Source: Synechococcus sp. C9
GTDB taxonomy: Bacteria > Cyanobacteriota > Cyanobacteriia > Gloeomargaritales > Gloeomargaritaceae
DNA length: 64,000 bases
Assembly: GCF_022984075.1 (NCBI RefSeq)
Contig: NZ_JALAAD010000001.1
Location: 744,001-808,000, forward strand
Reading direction: 5' to 3'
Shown one piece after another: positions 9,121-17,315 of this stretch. Every line of letters starts with the position of its first letter. Position 1 is the first letter of the stretch. Below the pieces are notes generated by a model. It saw only the letters and a list, made by a program, of their open reading frames with translations, did no database searches and had not been told where the DNA came from. The position numbers and the translations under genes are program-made.

Positions 9121-9171
9121 AGGTTAGGGTCAAACGACCGGGGGTTACACTGCCATCCTAACTCCTAACCC
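9121..9171. promoter_or_regulatory. Cluster of short inverted repeats upstream of the nuclease-ParA gene
   Basis: GGTTAGG at 9122-9128 is mirrored by CCTAACC at 9164-9170, with a further CCTAACT between them and a related GGGGTTA. The cluster lies just upstream of the minus-strand ParA start at 9105. ParA operons often carry operator or centromere repeats at this place, so this is a candidate autoregulatory or parS-like site. It is weak evidence on its own. Confidence 0.35.
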
Positions 9172-9269
9172 CAAGATTGTCGAGGAATCGGGTTTTCCCA
9201 TTTGCCAAAGCCATGAGCGGTGGTTTATGGTAAATTCTGTAACCTTTTACCCCCTGCGGTTTTGCCCCA

Positions 9270-10214
9270 ATGGCACCCCCAACCCTTGCCCTGCAAACTG
9301 AAAACCTGACGAAAACCTACCGTACTGGCTTTTGGTTACGGCAAAAAGTTACTTCCTTAAATCAGGTTTCTTTGACGGTTTATGGGGGGGAAACCTTTGG
9401 CTTACTTGGTCCAAATGGTGCAGGGAAAACAACGTTTATGAAATTGGTTTTGGGGATTATTCGACCAACGGCGGGGGGGGGATTGGTGTTAGGACGACCC
9501 CTGGGGGATCGGTTGATTAAAGCTCGAATTGGTTATTTACCAGAAAATCCCTATCTATATGAATCGCTTACGGGTTGGGAATGTTTAGAATTGATGTCCA
9601 CCCTACATCAAGTGCCCCGTTCGGTGCAAAAACAACGATTGCCCCAACTCCTAGATTTAGTGGGATTGGCACAACAAGCCGCCCGTAAAAAAACCTTGCG
9701 CCGCTACTCGAAAGGGATGTTACAGCGGATCGGTTTGGCGCAATCTTTGGTCAATGACCCGGATCTAGTCCTATTGGATGAACCGATGTCAGGGCTAGAC
9801 CCCCTGGGACGTTATCAAGTACGGGAGATTATTTTGCAGTTGAAATCCCAAGGGAAAACCATATTTTTTAACAGTCATATTCTCTCGGATGTGGAACATT
9901 TGTGCGACCGGGTGGCGGTACTGGCACGGGGGGAATTGCTGGCGGTGGGCACCTTAGATGAGTTGTTGGGAAGCGGGCAAACCTATCAGGTGCAGGGACG
10001 GGGCGGTACGGCGGATACCCTTGCCCAATGGATTGATCATTTGGAGTATCAAGGCGGATTTTGGCAGGGGCAATTACGCATTAGTTTGCCAGAATTTGTG
10101 CAGAATTTAACCAACAGTGGAGCAGAATTACTCCATCTCAATTTAGAGCGGCAATCCCTAGAGGAATTTTTTGTGCAACAACTGCGACAACGGGGTTATA
10201 CCCAAAGTATTTAA
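9270..10214 (+). CDS. ABC transporter ATP-binding protein
   Basis: The 314-residue protein has one nucleotide-binding domain: Walker A GPNGAGKTT near residue 50, an ABC signature written YSKGMLQRIGLAQ, Walker B LVLLDEPMSGLDP and the switch histidine in FFNSHILSD. The ~80-residue C-terminal extension (after AVGTLDELLG) is typical of drug/bacitracin- or gliding-type (CcmA-like) export ATPases. No permease gene is adjacent, so the transported substrate and partner are unknown. It stands alone, with the AT-rich ParA module on one side and repeat and IS remnants on the other. Confidence 0.88.
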   Translation: MAPPTLALQTENLTKTYRTGFWLRQKVTSLNQVSLTVYGGETFGLLGPNGAGKTTFMKLVLGIIRPTAGGGLVLGRPLGDRLIKARIGYLPENPYLYESLTGWECLELMSTLHQVPRSVQKQRLPQLLDLVGLAQQAARKKTLRRYSKGMLQRIGLAQSLVNDPDLVLLDEPMSGLDPLGRYQVREIILQLKSQGKTIFFNSHILSDVEHLCDRVAVLARGELLAVGTLDELLGSGQTYQVQGRGGTADTLAQWIDHLEYQGGFWQGQLRISLPEFVQNLTNSGAELLHLNLERQSLEEFFVQQLRQRGYTQSI

Positions 10215-10219
10215 TTAAT

Positions 10220-10270
10220 AAGGGCACCCCTATTTATCGGTACCCATTCAAGGTTATCTGGCTCGAAGTT
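10220..10270. repeat. Truncated family A repeat end
   Basis: AAGGGCACCCCTATTTATCG followed by GTACCCATTCAAGGTTATCTGG matches the left end and first interior part of family A, then the match stops. The break coincides with the transposase remnant that follows, suggesting the element was cut by an insertion or deletion. Confidence 0.5.
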
Positions 10271-10304
10271 TAAGGCGCTCCTGTCCTTGAGGTGATAAGT
10301 TTCT

Positions 10305-10698
10305 CTAATCAGAGAATCCAGCCAAAGTTCTCGCCCGGAAGTTGTCAAAACTTAAAAAACCATAGGCTTGCCTCTTTATTAATTTAATTCGATTATTAAT
10401 TCCTTCCATAACACCACTCGTAGTTTTATTAATAAAATAATTGCAAATTTCTAAGAGATGAGTACGGATTGTTTGGACAAATTTTCCATAAATAGACTGG
10501 GCTTTTAGGAGCCATTGTTTGAACTTTTCTTTACCCTCTTGAACCGTTGTACTTAACTCATAGATATTCCTGAACTCTTCTTTCAATGGTGTCAATAATT
10601 TGGGGTAAATCGGAATAGTTCATTCCTGGAGACCAATTTTTGGGATCAAAGAAGTAGGCATCATGCAAAATGGTAGCAACCTGTTGCGTTGAATTCAT
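10305..10698 (-). pseudogene. Remnant of an ISL3-family transposase
   Basis: The frame 10305-10595 (96 residues, TTG start) ends with TTSGVMEGINNRIKLIKRQA and YGFLSFDNFRARTLAGF, the conserved C-terminal region of ISL3-type transposases carrying the last catalytic acidic residue (the E of MEGINN). The rest of the transposase, normally about 400 residues, is absent. A second, overlapping small frame at 10558-10698 encodes MNSTQQVATILHDAYFFDP and ends EYL; it is shifted by one base from the transposase frame and may be flanking sequence or a separate small gene. No intact inverted repeats were recognised, so the element is dead. Confidence 0.7.
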
Positions 10699-10794
10699 TA
10701 TTTCCAACAAATATCTGTTTAGATTATACCTTGAGCAACAGCGATGATTATTAGGTTACAATTCAGCCCAGAACCCATTCAACGAAACTAAGGT

Positions 10795-11571
10795 ATGGAT
10801 GTCATTCCAGCGATTGATTTGCTCGATGGGCAGTGTGTCCGCCTGGTTCAAGGGGATTATGCCCGGTCGGAGATTTTCAGCAGTGACCCGGTGCAAATGG
10901 CGCAGGCGTGGGTCAATCATGGGGCAACCCGTTTGCATTTGGTGGATTTGAATGGGGCGAAAACTGGCACGCCCTATCATCTGGAGGTGATTCGCCGGAT
11001 TATCCAAACGGTGGGGATTCCGGTGCAGGTGGGGGGCGGCATTCGGGAGTTACAGACGGTGGCGCAGTTGGTGGACCTGGGGGCGGACCGGGTGATTGTG
11101 GGGACGGTGGCGGTGAAACAACCAGAACTGTGTCAGCAGTGGTGCGCCGCATTTCCCGATAAAATCTGGGTGAGTGTGGACGCCCGGGGGGGGCAAGTGG
11201 CGGTGGCGGGCTGGCAGGAACCGACGGGAGTGCGGATGGATGACCTGGTGCAGGACTGGGTGGACTGGGGGGTGGCGGGGTTGATTTACACGGATATTGA
11301 GCGGGATGGCACCCTGACCGGGCCGGATATGGACGGGCTGAGGGGCTTGTTGGCGCAGGTGTCGGTGCCGGTGTTGGCGTCTGGGGGGGTCGGCTCGATG
11401 ACCGATGTACTGTCTTTGTTAGCCTTGGAACCCCTGGGGCTGGCGGGGGTGATCATTGGCAAGGCGCTGTACACCGGGGATATTGACCTACGACACGCAT
11501 TGCAGGCGGTGGGGCCGGGACGGTGGCAGGATGTCCCCCCGGCGGATGGACTGGGTACGATCTATGCCTGA
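10795..11571 (+). CDS. hisA: 1-(5-phosphoribosyl)-5-[(5-phosphoribosylamino)methylideneamino]imidazole-4-carboxamide isomerase
   Basis: HisA catalyses the Amadori rearrangement in histidine biosynthesis (ProFAR to PRFAR) in the cytosol. The 258-residue (beta/alpha)8 barrel begins [20 protein letters not shown] with the catalytic aspartate at D8. It has the phosphate-binding [10 protein letters not shown] and the second half-barrel aspartate in [15 protein letters not shown], then [11 protein letters not shown]. The length is normal. The stop overlaps the trpD start by 8 bp, coupling a histidine gene with a tryptophan gene. Confidence 0.97.
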   Translation: MDVIPAIDLLDGQCVRLVQGDYARSEIFSSDPVQMAQAWVNHGATRLHLVDLNGAKTGTPYHLEVIRRIIQTVGIPVQVGGGIRELQTVAQLVDLGADRVIVGTVAVKQPELCQQWCAAFPDKIWVSVDARGGQVAVAGWQEPTGVRMDDLVQDWVDWGVAGLIYTDIERDGTLTGPDMDGLRGLLAQVSVPVLASGGVGSMTDVLSLLALEPLGLAGVIIGKALYTGDIDLRHALQAVGPGRWQDVPPADGLGTIYA

Positions 11572-12577
11572 GGGAACTGCCCTGCTCCAGCAATTACTTA
11601 ACCGGGAACCCCTCACGGATGACCAGGCGACCGCCTTGATGGGGGCGTGGTTGCGGGAGGAATGGCCGCCCGCATTGGCTGGGGGAATTTTGGTGGCCCT
11701 GCAGGCCAAGGGGGTGACGGCGGGGGAATTGGCGGCAATGGCTCAGGTGGTGCAGGCGCAGGCGGTGGGTGCGGATTTAACAGAGATACCTCCCTGTTTG
11801 GATACCTGTGGCACGGGGGGGGATGGGGCGGGCACGTTCAATATTTCAACGGCGGTGGCGTTGGTGGCGGCGGCGGCGGGGGTGCCGGTGGCCAAACATG
11901 GGAATCGTTCTGCCTCCAGTCGGGTGGGGTCGGCGGATGTGCTGGAAGCCCTGGGGTTGCGCCTCCAGCCGGGGGTGGAACGGGCGGTGGCCATGCTCCG
12001 GGAGGTGGGGATTACGTTTCTGTTTGCGCCGGGGTGGCATCCGGCCCTGAAGGCGGTGGCGGGTCTGCGGCAAACATTGAAAATTCGCACCGTGTTTAAC
12101 CTGATTGGCCCGCTGGTGAATCCCTTGCACCCCCAGTACCAGGTGTTGGGGGTCTATCGGGCGGAACTTCTGCCGGTGATGGCCGAGGCACTAGGGCGGT
12201 TGGGACGCAGGCGGGCGGTGGTGCTGCATGGGCGGGAGGGGCTGGATGAGGCTGGTTTGGGGGATAGCACGGATATGATTTGGGTCGGAAACGGAAGGCA
12301 GACCCTTGACCCGCAGACTTGGGGCTTGACCCCTGCGCCGGTGACCGCCCTGGTGGGGGGGGATGTGGGAGAAAACGCCGCCATTTTACAAAATGTCCTG
12401 CAAGGCCGGGGTACCCCTGCCCAACGGGATGTGGTGGCCCTCAACAGTGGCATTGCCCTCTGGACGGCAGAGCGGGTGGACAGTATCGGCGCCGGGATCG
12501 CCCTCGCCCAGGACATTCTCGCCAGTGGGGCCGCCTGGGATAAATTGCAAAAATTGGTACAGGTGAGCCAAGCCTGA
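11564..12577 (+). CDS. trpD: Anthranilate phosphoribosyltransferase
   Basis: TrpD transfers phosphoribose from PRPP to anthranilate in tryptophan biosynthesis. The signature is [18 protein letters not shown], with the PRPP-binding [20 protein letters not shown] and the anthranilate-site [14 protein letters not shown] start at the ATG at 11564 (337 residues, [12 protein letters not shown]), which overlaps hisA by 8 bp; earlier in-frame starts lie inside hisA. The DNA is very G-rich on the plus strand here, which produces long glycine-rich shadow frames that are not genes. Confidence 0.96.
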   Translation: MPEGTALLQQLLNREPLTDDQATALMGAWLREEWPPALAGGILVALQAKGVTAGELAAMAQVVQAQAVGADLTEIPPCLDTCGTGGDGAGTFNISTAVALVAAAAGVPVAKHGNRSASSRVGSADVLEALGLRLQPGVERAVAMLREVGITFLFAPGWHPALKAVAGLRQTLKIRTVFNLIGPLVNPLHPQYQVLGVYRAELLPVMAEALGRLGRRRAVVLHGREGLDEAGLGDSTDMIWVGNGRQTLDPQTWGLTPAPVTALVGGDVGENAAILQNVLQGRGTPAQRDVVALNSGIALWTAERVDSIGAGIALAQDILASGAAWDKLQKLVQVSQA

Positions 12578-12601
12578 GCGGGACAGGGAAATTAACAAAA
12601 C

Positions 12602-12631
12602 TTTACTTTGCTTCTCATTCTGTCGTATAGT
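12602..12631 (+). promoter_or_regulatory. Candidate sigma70-type promoter of crtR
   Basis: TTTACT at 12602-12607 lies 18 bp before TATAGT at 12626-12631. The crtR start codon follows after about 49 bp, with GGAGGAG at 12664-12670 and GGAG at 12672-12675 as ribosome binding sites. The gap after trpD has no other feature. Confidence 0.45.
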
Positions 12632-12679
12632 GAACAATGGGGTAGTAATAACCCTGTTGTTTTGGAGGAGTGGAGATTC

Positions 12680-13651
12680 ATGGTTGCGACCCCGGTGTTG
12701 CGCCTACCGCCGAAGGAATTTCTCGTTGCGCCCCCAACCCTGGTAAATCCGACGGTCGGGATATTTGCCCTGTCGGTGGGGTTGTTGGTGACGAGTGCGT
12801 TGGGATATTGGTGTTGGGGGTGGTGGGCACCGGTCTGTTTTACGTTTAACGTGTTGGCACTGCACTTGGCGGGCACGGTGATCCACGATGCGTCCCACCA
12901 GGCGGCCCACCGCAATCCTTGGGTCAATGCGGCCTTGGGTCATGTGAGTGCGCTGATTTTGGGGTTTACGTTTCCGGTATTTACCCGGGTGCATATTCAG
13001 CACCATGCCCATGTGAATGACCCGGAAAATGACCCGGATCATTTTGTCTCCACCGGGGGCCCCTTGTGGTTGATTGCCGCCCGGTTTTTTTATCATGAAA
13101 TTTATTTTTTTCAACGCCGTTTGTGGCAAAACAATGATTTGTGGGCATGGGGCATCAGCCGTTTGATTGTGGCTGGGGTGATTGGGCTGGCCTGCGCCTA
13201 CGGTTTTTTGGGGTATATCATGAATTTTTGGTTTTCCCCGGCGTTAGTCGTCGGTTTAGCCCTCGGTTTGTTTTTTGATTATTTGCCCCACCGTCCATTT
13301 CGGGAGCAAGGCCGTTGGACCAATGCCCGGGTCTATCCCAGCCGGATTTGGAACTGGTTGATTTTGGGGCAAAACTATCACCTCATTCACCACCTATGGC
13401 CTTCGATTCCCTGGTATCATTACCAGCGGGTTTATTACCTAATGCAACCGACGTTGACGGCGCATGGTTCGCCCCAAACCCTGGGTTTACTGGAACCCAA
13501 GAGTTTTTTAGGATTCATTTACGACCTATTTATTGGCATCCGCTGGCACCGAAAAAACGCCCTGACACCGCCAGAGAAATCTGCTGAAACACCTGTTCAA
13601 CCGGCAATTCCGCCGCAATCCGCACCATACGTTCCGGGTACTGACCGTTGA
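12680..13651 (+). CDS. crtR: Beta-carotene hydroxylase (desaturase-type, CrtR)
   Basis: CrtR hydroxylates the rings of beta-carotene to make zeaxanthin and related xanthophylls in cyanobacterial membranes. The product (323 residues) has the membrane di-iron histidine clusters of the fatty-acid desaturase superfamily: HDASHQAAH, HIQHHAH and HLIHH. Four or so hydrophobic segments lie between them. I choose the ATG at 12680 because it follows a strong GGAGGAG; the frame is open earlier without a better start. The last ~40 residues, rich in proline, are encoded antisense to the 3' end of tmk, so the two convergent genes overlap by 122 bp. Confidence 0.93.
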   Translation: MVATPVLRLPPKEFLVAPPTLVNPTVGIFALSVGLLVTSALGYWCWGWWAPVCFTFNVLALHLAGTVIHDASHQAAHRNPWVNAALGHVSALILGFTFPVFTRVHIQHHAHVNDPENDPDHFVSTGGPLWLIAARFFYHEIYFFQRRLWQNNDLWAWGISRLIVAGVIGLACAYGFLGYIMNFWFSPALVVGLALGLFFDYLPHRPFREQGRWTNARVYPSRIWNWLILGQNYHLIHHLWPSIPWYHYQRVYYLMQPTLTAHGSPQTLGLLEPKSFLGFIYDLFIGIRWHRKNALTPPEKSAETPVQPAIPPQSAPYVPGTDR

Positions 13652-14159
13652 GATGCTGATACCCTTGGCGCACCCGCTCGTGAAACGCCAGGGATTCCCG
13701 TTCCATTTGGTCTAAGGCTCCCCGTCCCTTCGCCCGGGCTAACCCCACCGCCACCGGCACATCCAGCCATAGGGTCAAATCCGGGGTTAATCCTTCCGTA
13801 GCCACCTGATTCATTTGCTCAATCAGGGTCACCTCTACGCCCCGTCCCCAGCCCTGGTAGGCGATGGTGGAATCCGTGTAGCGGTCACAGAGGACAATTT
13901 TATTACTTTGCAAAGCGGGTTTAAGAACGTCCGTCACATGGCTGGCTCGGTCAGCGGCGTAGAGCAAAAGTTCCGTGCGGTGGGGGAGCTGGTGGTGTAA
14001 CAGGAGTTGGCGCAGGGATTGTCCCAGCGGTGTCCCCCCCGGCTCATGGGTGATCAAAACACCGTAGCCTTTTTGGGTCAACCAATCGGCGAGTAAGCGG
14101 GTTTGGGTGGTTTTGCCCGCACCTTCAATGCCTTCCAGGGAAATAAACCAACCGGTCAT
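13530..14159 (-). CDS. tmk: Thymidylate kinase
   Basis: Tmk phosphorylates dTMP to dTDP. The P-loop is LEGIEGAGKTTQT near the N-terminus. The DRY-type motif appears in VLCDRYTDSTIAYQGWG and the lid in LARAKGRGALDQME. I choose the ATG at 14159 (MTGWFISLEG, 209 residues), which fits the family; the open frame extends a few codons upstream. Its 3' end overlaps the convergent crtR gene by 122 bp, so the two transcripts are complementary over that stretch. Confidence 0.95.
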   Translation of the reverse strand: MTGWFISLEGIEGAGKTTQTRLLADWLTQKGYGVLITHEPGGTPLGQSLRQLLLHHQLPHRTELLLYAADRASHVTDVLKPALQSNKIVLCDRYTDSTIAYQGWGRGVEVTLIEQMNQVATEGLTPDLTLWLDVPVAVGLARAKGRGALDQMERESLAFHERVRQGYQHLNGQYPERMVRIAAELPVEQVFQQISLAVSGRFFGASGCQ

Positions 14160-14206
14160 GCACACCATCAGGACAGAGTCCATCATGCTAATATATCCGA
14201 ATGGGT

Positions 14207-14278
<72 letters not shown>

Positions 14279-14307
14279 TTATCCTCCCGGTACAACCCCA
14301 AATTATT

Positions 14308-14490
14308 AAAGGGAACCTCTATTTATTGGAACCAATCATCAATCCCATCGTGGGAATGCCCATCTTACCCAGAACCAAGGGCACTGCGACCGCTAACTTT
14401 TATATTATTTACACCCATTGAAGTTTATTTCGCTGGAATGCCTATACTCATGGCTACGCCTCTGCGACTCATTTTCAGAAGTACCCGTTA
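14308..14490. repeat. MITE-like dispersed repeat, family A, with partial duplication
   Basis: It begins AAAGGGAACCTCTATTTATTG and ends TCAGAAGTACCCGTTA, a clear terminal inverted repeat. Interior pieces CACCCATTGAAG, GCTGGAATGCCTATACTCATGG and CGCCTCTGCGACTC recur in other copies. A degenerate GAACCAAGGGCACTGCGACC near 14372 shows that the family B core has mixed into it. No gene is present. Confidence 0.65.
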
Positions 14491-14501
14491 GTTAAATTCA
14501 A

Positions 14502-14855
14502 CTAATTAAACCGTTGCTTCAAGCGGGTTGCTTTACCCACCCGTTGCCGCAGGTAGTACAGTTTTGCCCGTCGTACCACGGAGCGGCGCAGGATTTGAAT
14601 GTTGGCAATGCGGGGAGAATGGAGCAAAAACACCCGTTCGACCCCCACCCCTTGAAAGGTTTTGCGTACCGTAATACTCAAATTCACCCCCGTGCCCCGG
14701 CGGGCGATCACCACCCCTTCGTAGGGCTGTACCCGCTCCTTGCCCCCTTCCTGGATCACCACCCCAACTTTGACAATATCGCCGATTTCCACCTGGGGTA
14801 GGTCGGTCTTGAGGTACTCAGCTTCCAAAGACCGAATGATGGCTTGGGCGTTCAT
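14502..14855 (-). CDS. rplS: 50S ribosomal protein L19
   Basis: L19 sits at the interface of the two ribosomal subunits. The product (117 residues from the ATG at 14855) starts [16 protein letters not shown] and contains the family core [20 protein letters not shown], then [15 protein letters not shown] and [15 protein letters not shown]. It ends in the usual basic tail ([17 protein letters not shown]). It stands alone, downstream of a separate methyltransferase gene on the same strand. Confidence 0.97.
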   Translation of the reverse strand: MNAQAIIRSLEAEYLKTDLPQVEIGDIVKVGVVIQEGGKERVQPYEGVVIARRGTGVNLSITVRKTFQGVGVERVFLLHSPRIANIQILRRSVVRRAKLYYLRQRVGKATRLKQRFN

Positions 14856-14892
14856 GGTTACCACTCAATTTGTGACGATCCCCAATTATAGT

Positions 14893-15678
14893 TTAAGGTT
14901 TTGAATTTGTCCAGTTTTGCCGCACCGCCTCGTACAGACATACCGCCGCCGCCACCGCCACATTCAGGGATTCCACCCCAACCGCCTGGGGAATCTGCAC
15001 CACCCGATCCGCCTGCGCCAACCATGACTCTGGCAACCCTTGCCCCTCATTTCCCAGTAACAGCAGGCTGGGGTGTGTCCAATCCACCTGCCAGTAGAGA
15101 CAAGCCCCTTGAGCGTGGGTGGCAATGATTTGGACTTGATTTTGTCGGTATTGTTTCATTACATCCAAGGGGTCAGGGCAAACCCAAGGGGGGCAACGGA
15201 ACCACTGACCCGCCGCCGAGCGCAACAGTTTGGGATGGTAGGGGTCCACGCTGTCGTCGGTCAAGAGCAGGTGTTTGACCCCCACGGCGGCTCCGGTGCG
15301 AATCAACGTGCCCACATTGCCCGGGTCTTGCAGGCGATACCCCAAAAGATTGAACCGCCCCGGGGCTGGTACTGCACCGCCCTGAGGGATAGGAGCAACC
15401 CCCACCACCCCATCGGGATGCACCGTGGTCGCCAAAACCGCCATCACCGGGTCACTCACGGGTTGGGCAACGGCAGGGGCAAATTGGCTGGCGAGATGGG
15501 GATAGCGTCCTGCCCAGGTTTCCGTATAGCAAATGTGCTGAAGTTTAACCCCCTGCTCCCAGGCGGACTGGAGCAAATGCGTCCCTTCCAGGAGAAACTG
15601 CCCCGCTTCCCGGCGACCCTTCGGGGTGTGTAACTGCCGGATATGGCGAACCAGGGGATGGCGACGGCTGGTAATCAC
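14893..15678 (-). CDS. SpoU/TrmH-family rRNA or tRNA 2'-O-methyltransferase
   Basis: The enzyme transfers a methyl group from S-adenosylmethionine to a ribose 2'-OH of structured RNA. It has an N-terminal substrate-binding part (SRRHPLVRHIRQLHTPKGRR, FLLEGTHLL) and the SpoU knot: motif 1 NLLGYRLQDPGNVGTLIRTG, motif 2 LLLLGNEGQGLPE and motif 3 IPQAVGVESLNVAVAAAVCL. I start at the GTG at 15678 (261 residues), 8 bp after the stop of the upstream iron-sulfur gene; the frame is open a little further but overlaps that gene. The RNA target (RlmB- or TsnR-like) cannot be read from the sequence. Confidence 0.9.
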   Translation of the reverse strand: MITSRRHPLVRHIRQLHTPKGRREAGQFLLEGTHLLQSAWEQGVKLQHICYTETWAGRYPHLASQFAPAVAQPVSDPVMAVLATTVHPDGVVGVAPIPQGGAVPAPGRFNLLGYRLQDPGNVGTLIRTGAAVGVKHLLLTDDSVDPYHPKLLRSAAGQWFRCPPWVCPDPLDVMKQYRQNQVQIIATHAQGACLYWQVDWTHPSLLLLGNEGQGLPESWLAQADRVVQIPQAVGVESLNVAVAAAVCLYEAVRQNWTNSKP

Positions 15679-15685
15679 CCAAAAA

Positions 15686-16417
15686 CTACCACCAGGACTG
15701 CCAATACTGGCGGCGCAACCGAGCAATCACCGTCAGGGGAATATTTTGAGGACAGACAGCGGCACATTCCCCGTGATTTGAGCAATGCCCCAAGCCCTCC
15801 GCATCCATCTGCGCCGTCATGGCTCGTACCCGCTGTCCCGCTTCCGGCTGTCCCTGGGGCAGTAAACTCAAGTGGGTAATCTTGGCACCCACAAACAGCG
15901 CCGCCGAGCCATTCGGACAGGCCGCCACACACGCCCCACAACCGATACAGGTCGCCGCATCAAACGCCTGGGTCGCCGTCTTGGGGGGAATGGCAATCGT
16001 GTTGGCTTCCGGCGCACTCCCCACATTGACGCTAATGTAGCCGCCCTGCGCCATGATCCGGTCCAAGGCACTGCGGTCCACCACCAAATCCCGCACCAGG
16101 GGAAACCCCGGCAAGGGTTCCAGGGTTAAAGTTTGCCCATTCTGAAACCGCCGCAGATAGACCTGACAGGTCGTCACCCCCGCCTGCCCGTGGGGGATGC
16201 CATTCACCAACAAGCCACAACTGCCACAAATCCCCTCCCGGCAATCGCTATCAAACGCCACCGGCTCTGCCCCGGCTTGCATCAGCTTTTCGTTCAATTC
16301 ATCCAGCAGTTCCAGCAATGACCAGCCCGGAGATACGCCAGCCATCGGATAGGTCACGAACTGCCCCGGTCGTTCCGCCTGGGGTTGCCGCCAAATTTTT
16401 AATGTGAAATTAAGCAT
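15686..16417 (-). CDS. sdhB: Succinate dehydrogenase/fumarate reductase iron-sulfur subunit
   Basis: This subunit passes electrons between the flavoprotein and the quinone pool in the thylakoid or cytoplasmic membrane. The 243-residue protein has an N-terminal [2Fe-2S] domain with CREGICGSCG and a later Cys in GVTTCQVYLR, and C-terminal clusters in CIGCGACVAACPNG and CSNHGECAAVCPQNIP. The overall length and cysteine order match SdhB/FrdB. The flavoprotein subunit is not in the window, as is common in cyanobacteria where sdh genes are scattered. The methyltransferase gene follows after 8 bp. Confidence 0.92.
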   Translation of the reverse strand: MLNFTLKIWRQPQAERPGQFVTYPMAGVSPGWSLLELLDELNEKLMQAGAEPVAFDSDCREGICGSCGLLVNGIPHGQAGVTTCQVYLRRFQNGQTLTLEPLPGFPLVRDLVVDRSALDRIMAQGGYISVNVGSAPEANTIAIPPKTATQAFDAATCIGCGACVAACPNGSAALFVGAKITHLSLLPQGQPEAGQRVRAMTAQMDAEGLGHCSNHGECAAVCPQNIPLTVIARLRRQYWQSWW

Positions 16418-16559
16418 GGTTCCCCGTCAAAATCCGTTTAATTGATGCCAAAATTTTCATACCAAAACAGGATGCAAACGTAAATGGTATTCTAACTAAA
16501 AACTATAACAATTTTAGATGATCTATGGAACCAAGTGATATGACTACACCACGCAGGCG

Positions 16560-16870
16560 GTGAAAACCAGGACGGGGCGGTGCCCTGCGACCCATTTTTG
16601 AAATGCCCTAAAAACGATAGCAGTCCTATTTGCTTAGCGAACCAAAATGTTCCAGAACCAAAAACGGGGCGGTGCCCTGCGACCCATTTTGAGAAATGCC
16701 CTAAAAACGATAGCAGTCCTATTTGCTTAGCTAACCGAAATGTTCCAGAACCAAAAACGGGGCGGTGCCCTGCGACCCTCTGTTTTTTAAGCGTAAAGTT
16801 TCCCTCAAAATTCCAGTGTGATTGCCATATAATGGCTATGCAACAATTTAATTTCCCCCGATGGTACTAG
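16560..16870. repeat. Tandem array of a 92-93-bp family B unit
   Basis: The core ACGGGGCGGTGCCCTGCGACC occurs about 16572, 16664 and 16757, i.e. with a period of 92-93 bp. Each repeat also contains AAATGCCCTAAAAACGATAG, then CAGTCCTATTTGCTTAGC and TTCCAGAACC. After the third core comes TTTTTTAAGCGTAAAGTTTCC, which recurs near 51.53 kb. The array keeps a frame open by chance but encodes no credible protein. The remainder of the gap (16418-16559 and 16871-17047) shows no gene. Confidence 0.75.
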
Positions 16871-17315
16871 CGGTGAAACCCTTGGGTAGTACCCGCTTAA
16901 CAAACAACAATTTCGCAGAGCCATGCCCTGTGACTGTTGCTGCTCCTTCGATAAACCTTTTCCCTGGCAATTCCGGTGAAATTCCCATCGGGAGCGACCA
17001 TTTCTGATAGGCTAAGCTCAAGACAGTCAGCGTTGGGGGGAACAGGGATGTTCAGGGTAAACCAGGAATCACGGCAGTATGAGACTTATATTTTAGAAGA
17101 CTCGGATAGCCAAAACCGGGTGGAAATTGTCCCAGAACGGGGCGGCATCGTCACCCAATGGCAGGTGCAGGGGCGGGAACTTTTGTACCTAGATCACGAG
17201 CGGTTCACCCACCCTGAGTTGACCGTGCGGGGGGGAATTCCCATCTTGTTTCCCATCTGTGGCAACCTGCCCGGGGATACCTACACCCACAATGGACAGC
17301 AATATACCCTCAAAC

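Noticed and set aside
11647-12099. Glycine-rich 150-residue plus-strand frame
   Set aside because: It is a shadow of trpD in G-rich DNA; low-complexity composition and full overlap with a certain gene.
16560-16800. CRISPR array
   Set aside because: The units are near-identical along their whole 92-93 bp; there are no short repeats with unique spacers and no cas genes.
16580-16870. 96-residue open frame over the tandem array
   Set aside because: Its residues repeat only because the DNA repeats (period 92-93 bp), there is no ribosome binding site and it resembles no protein.
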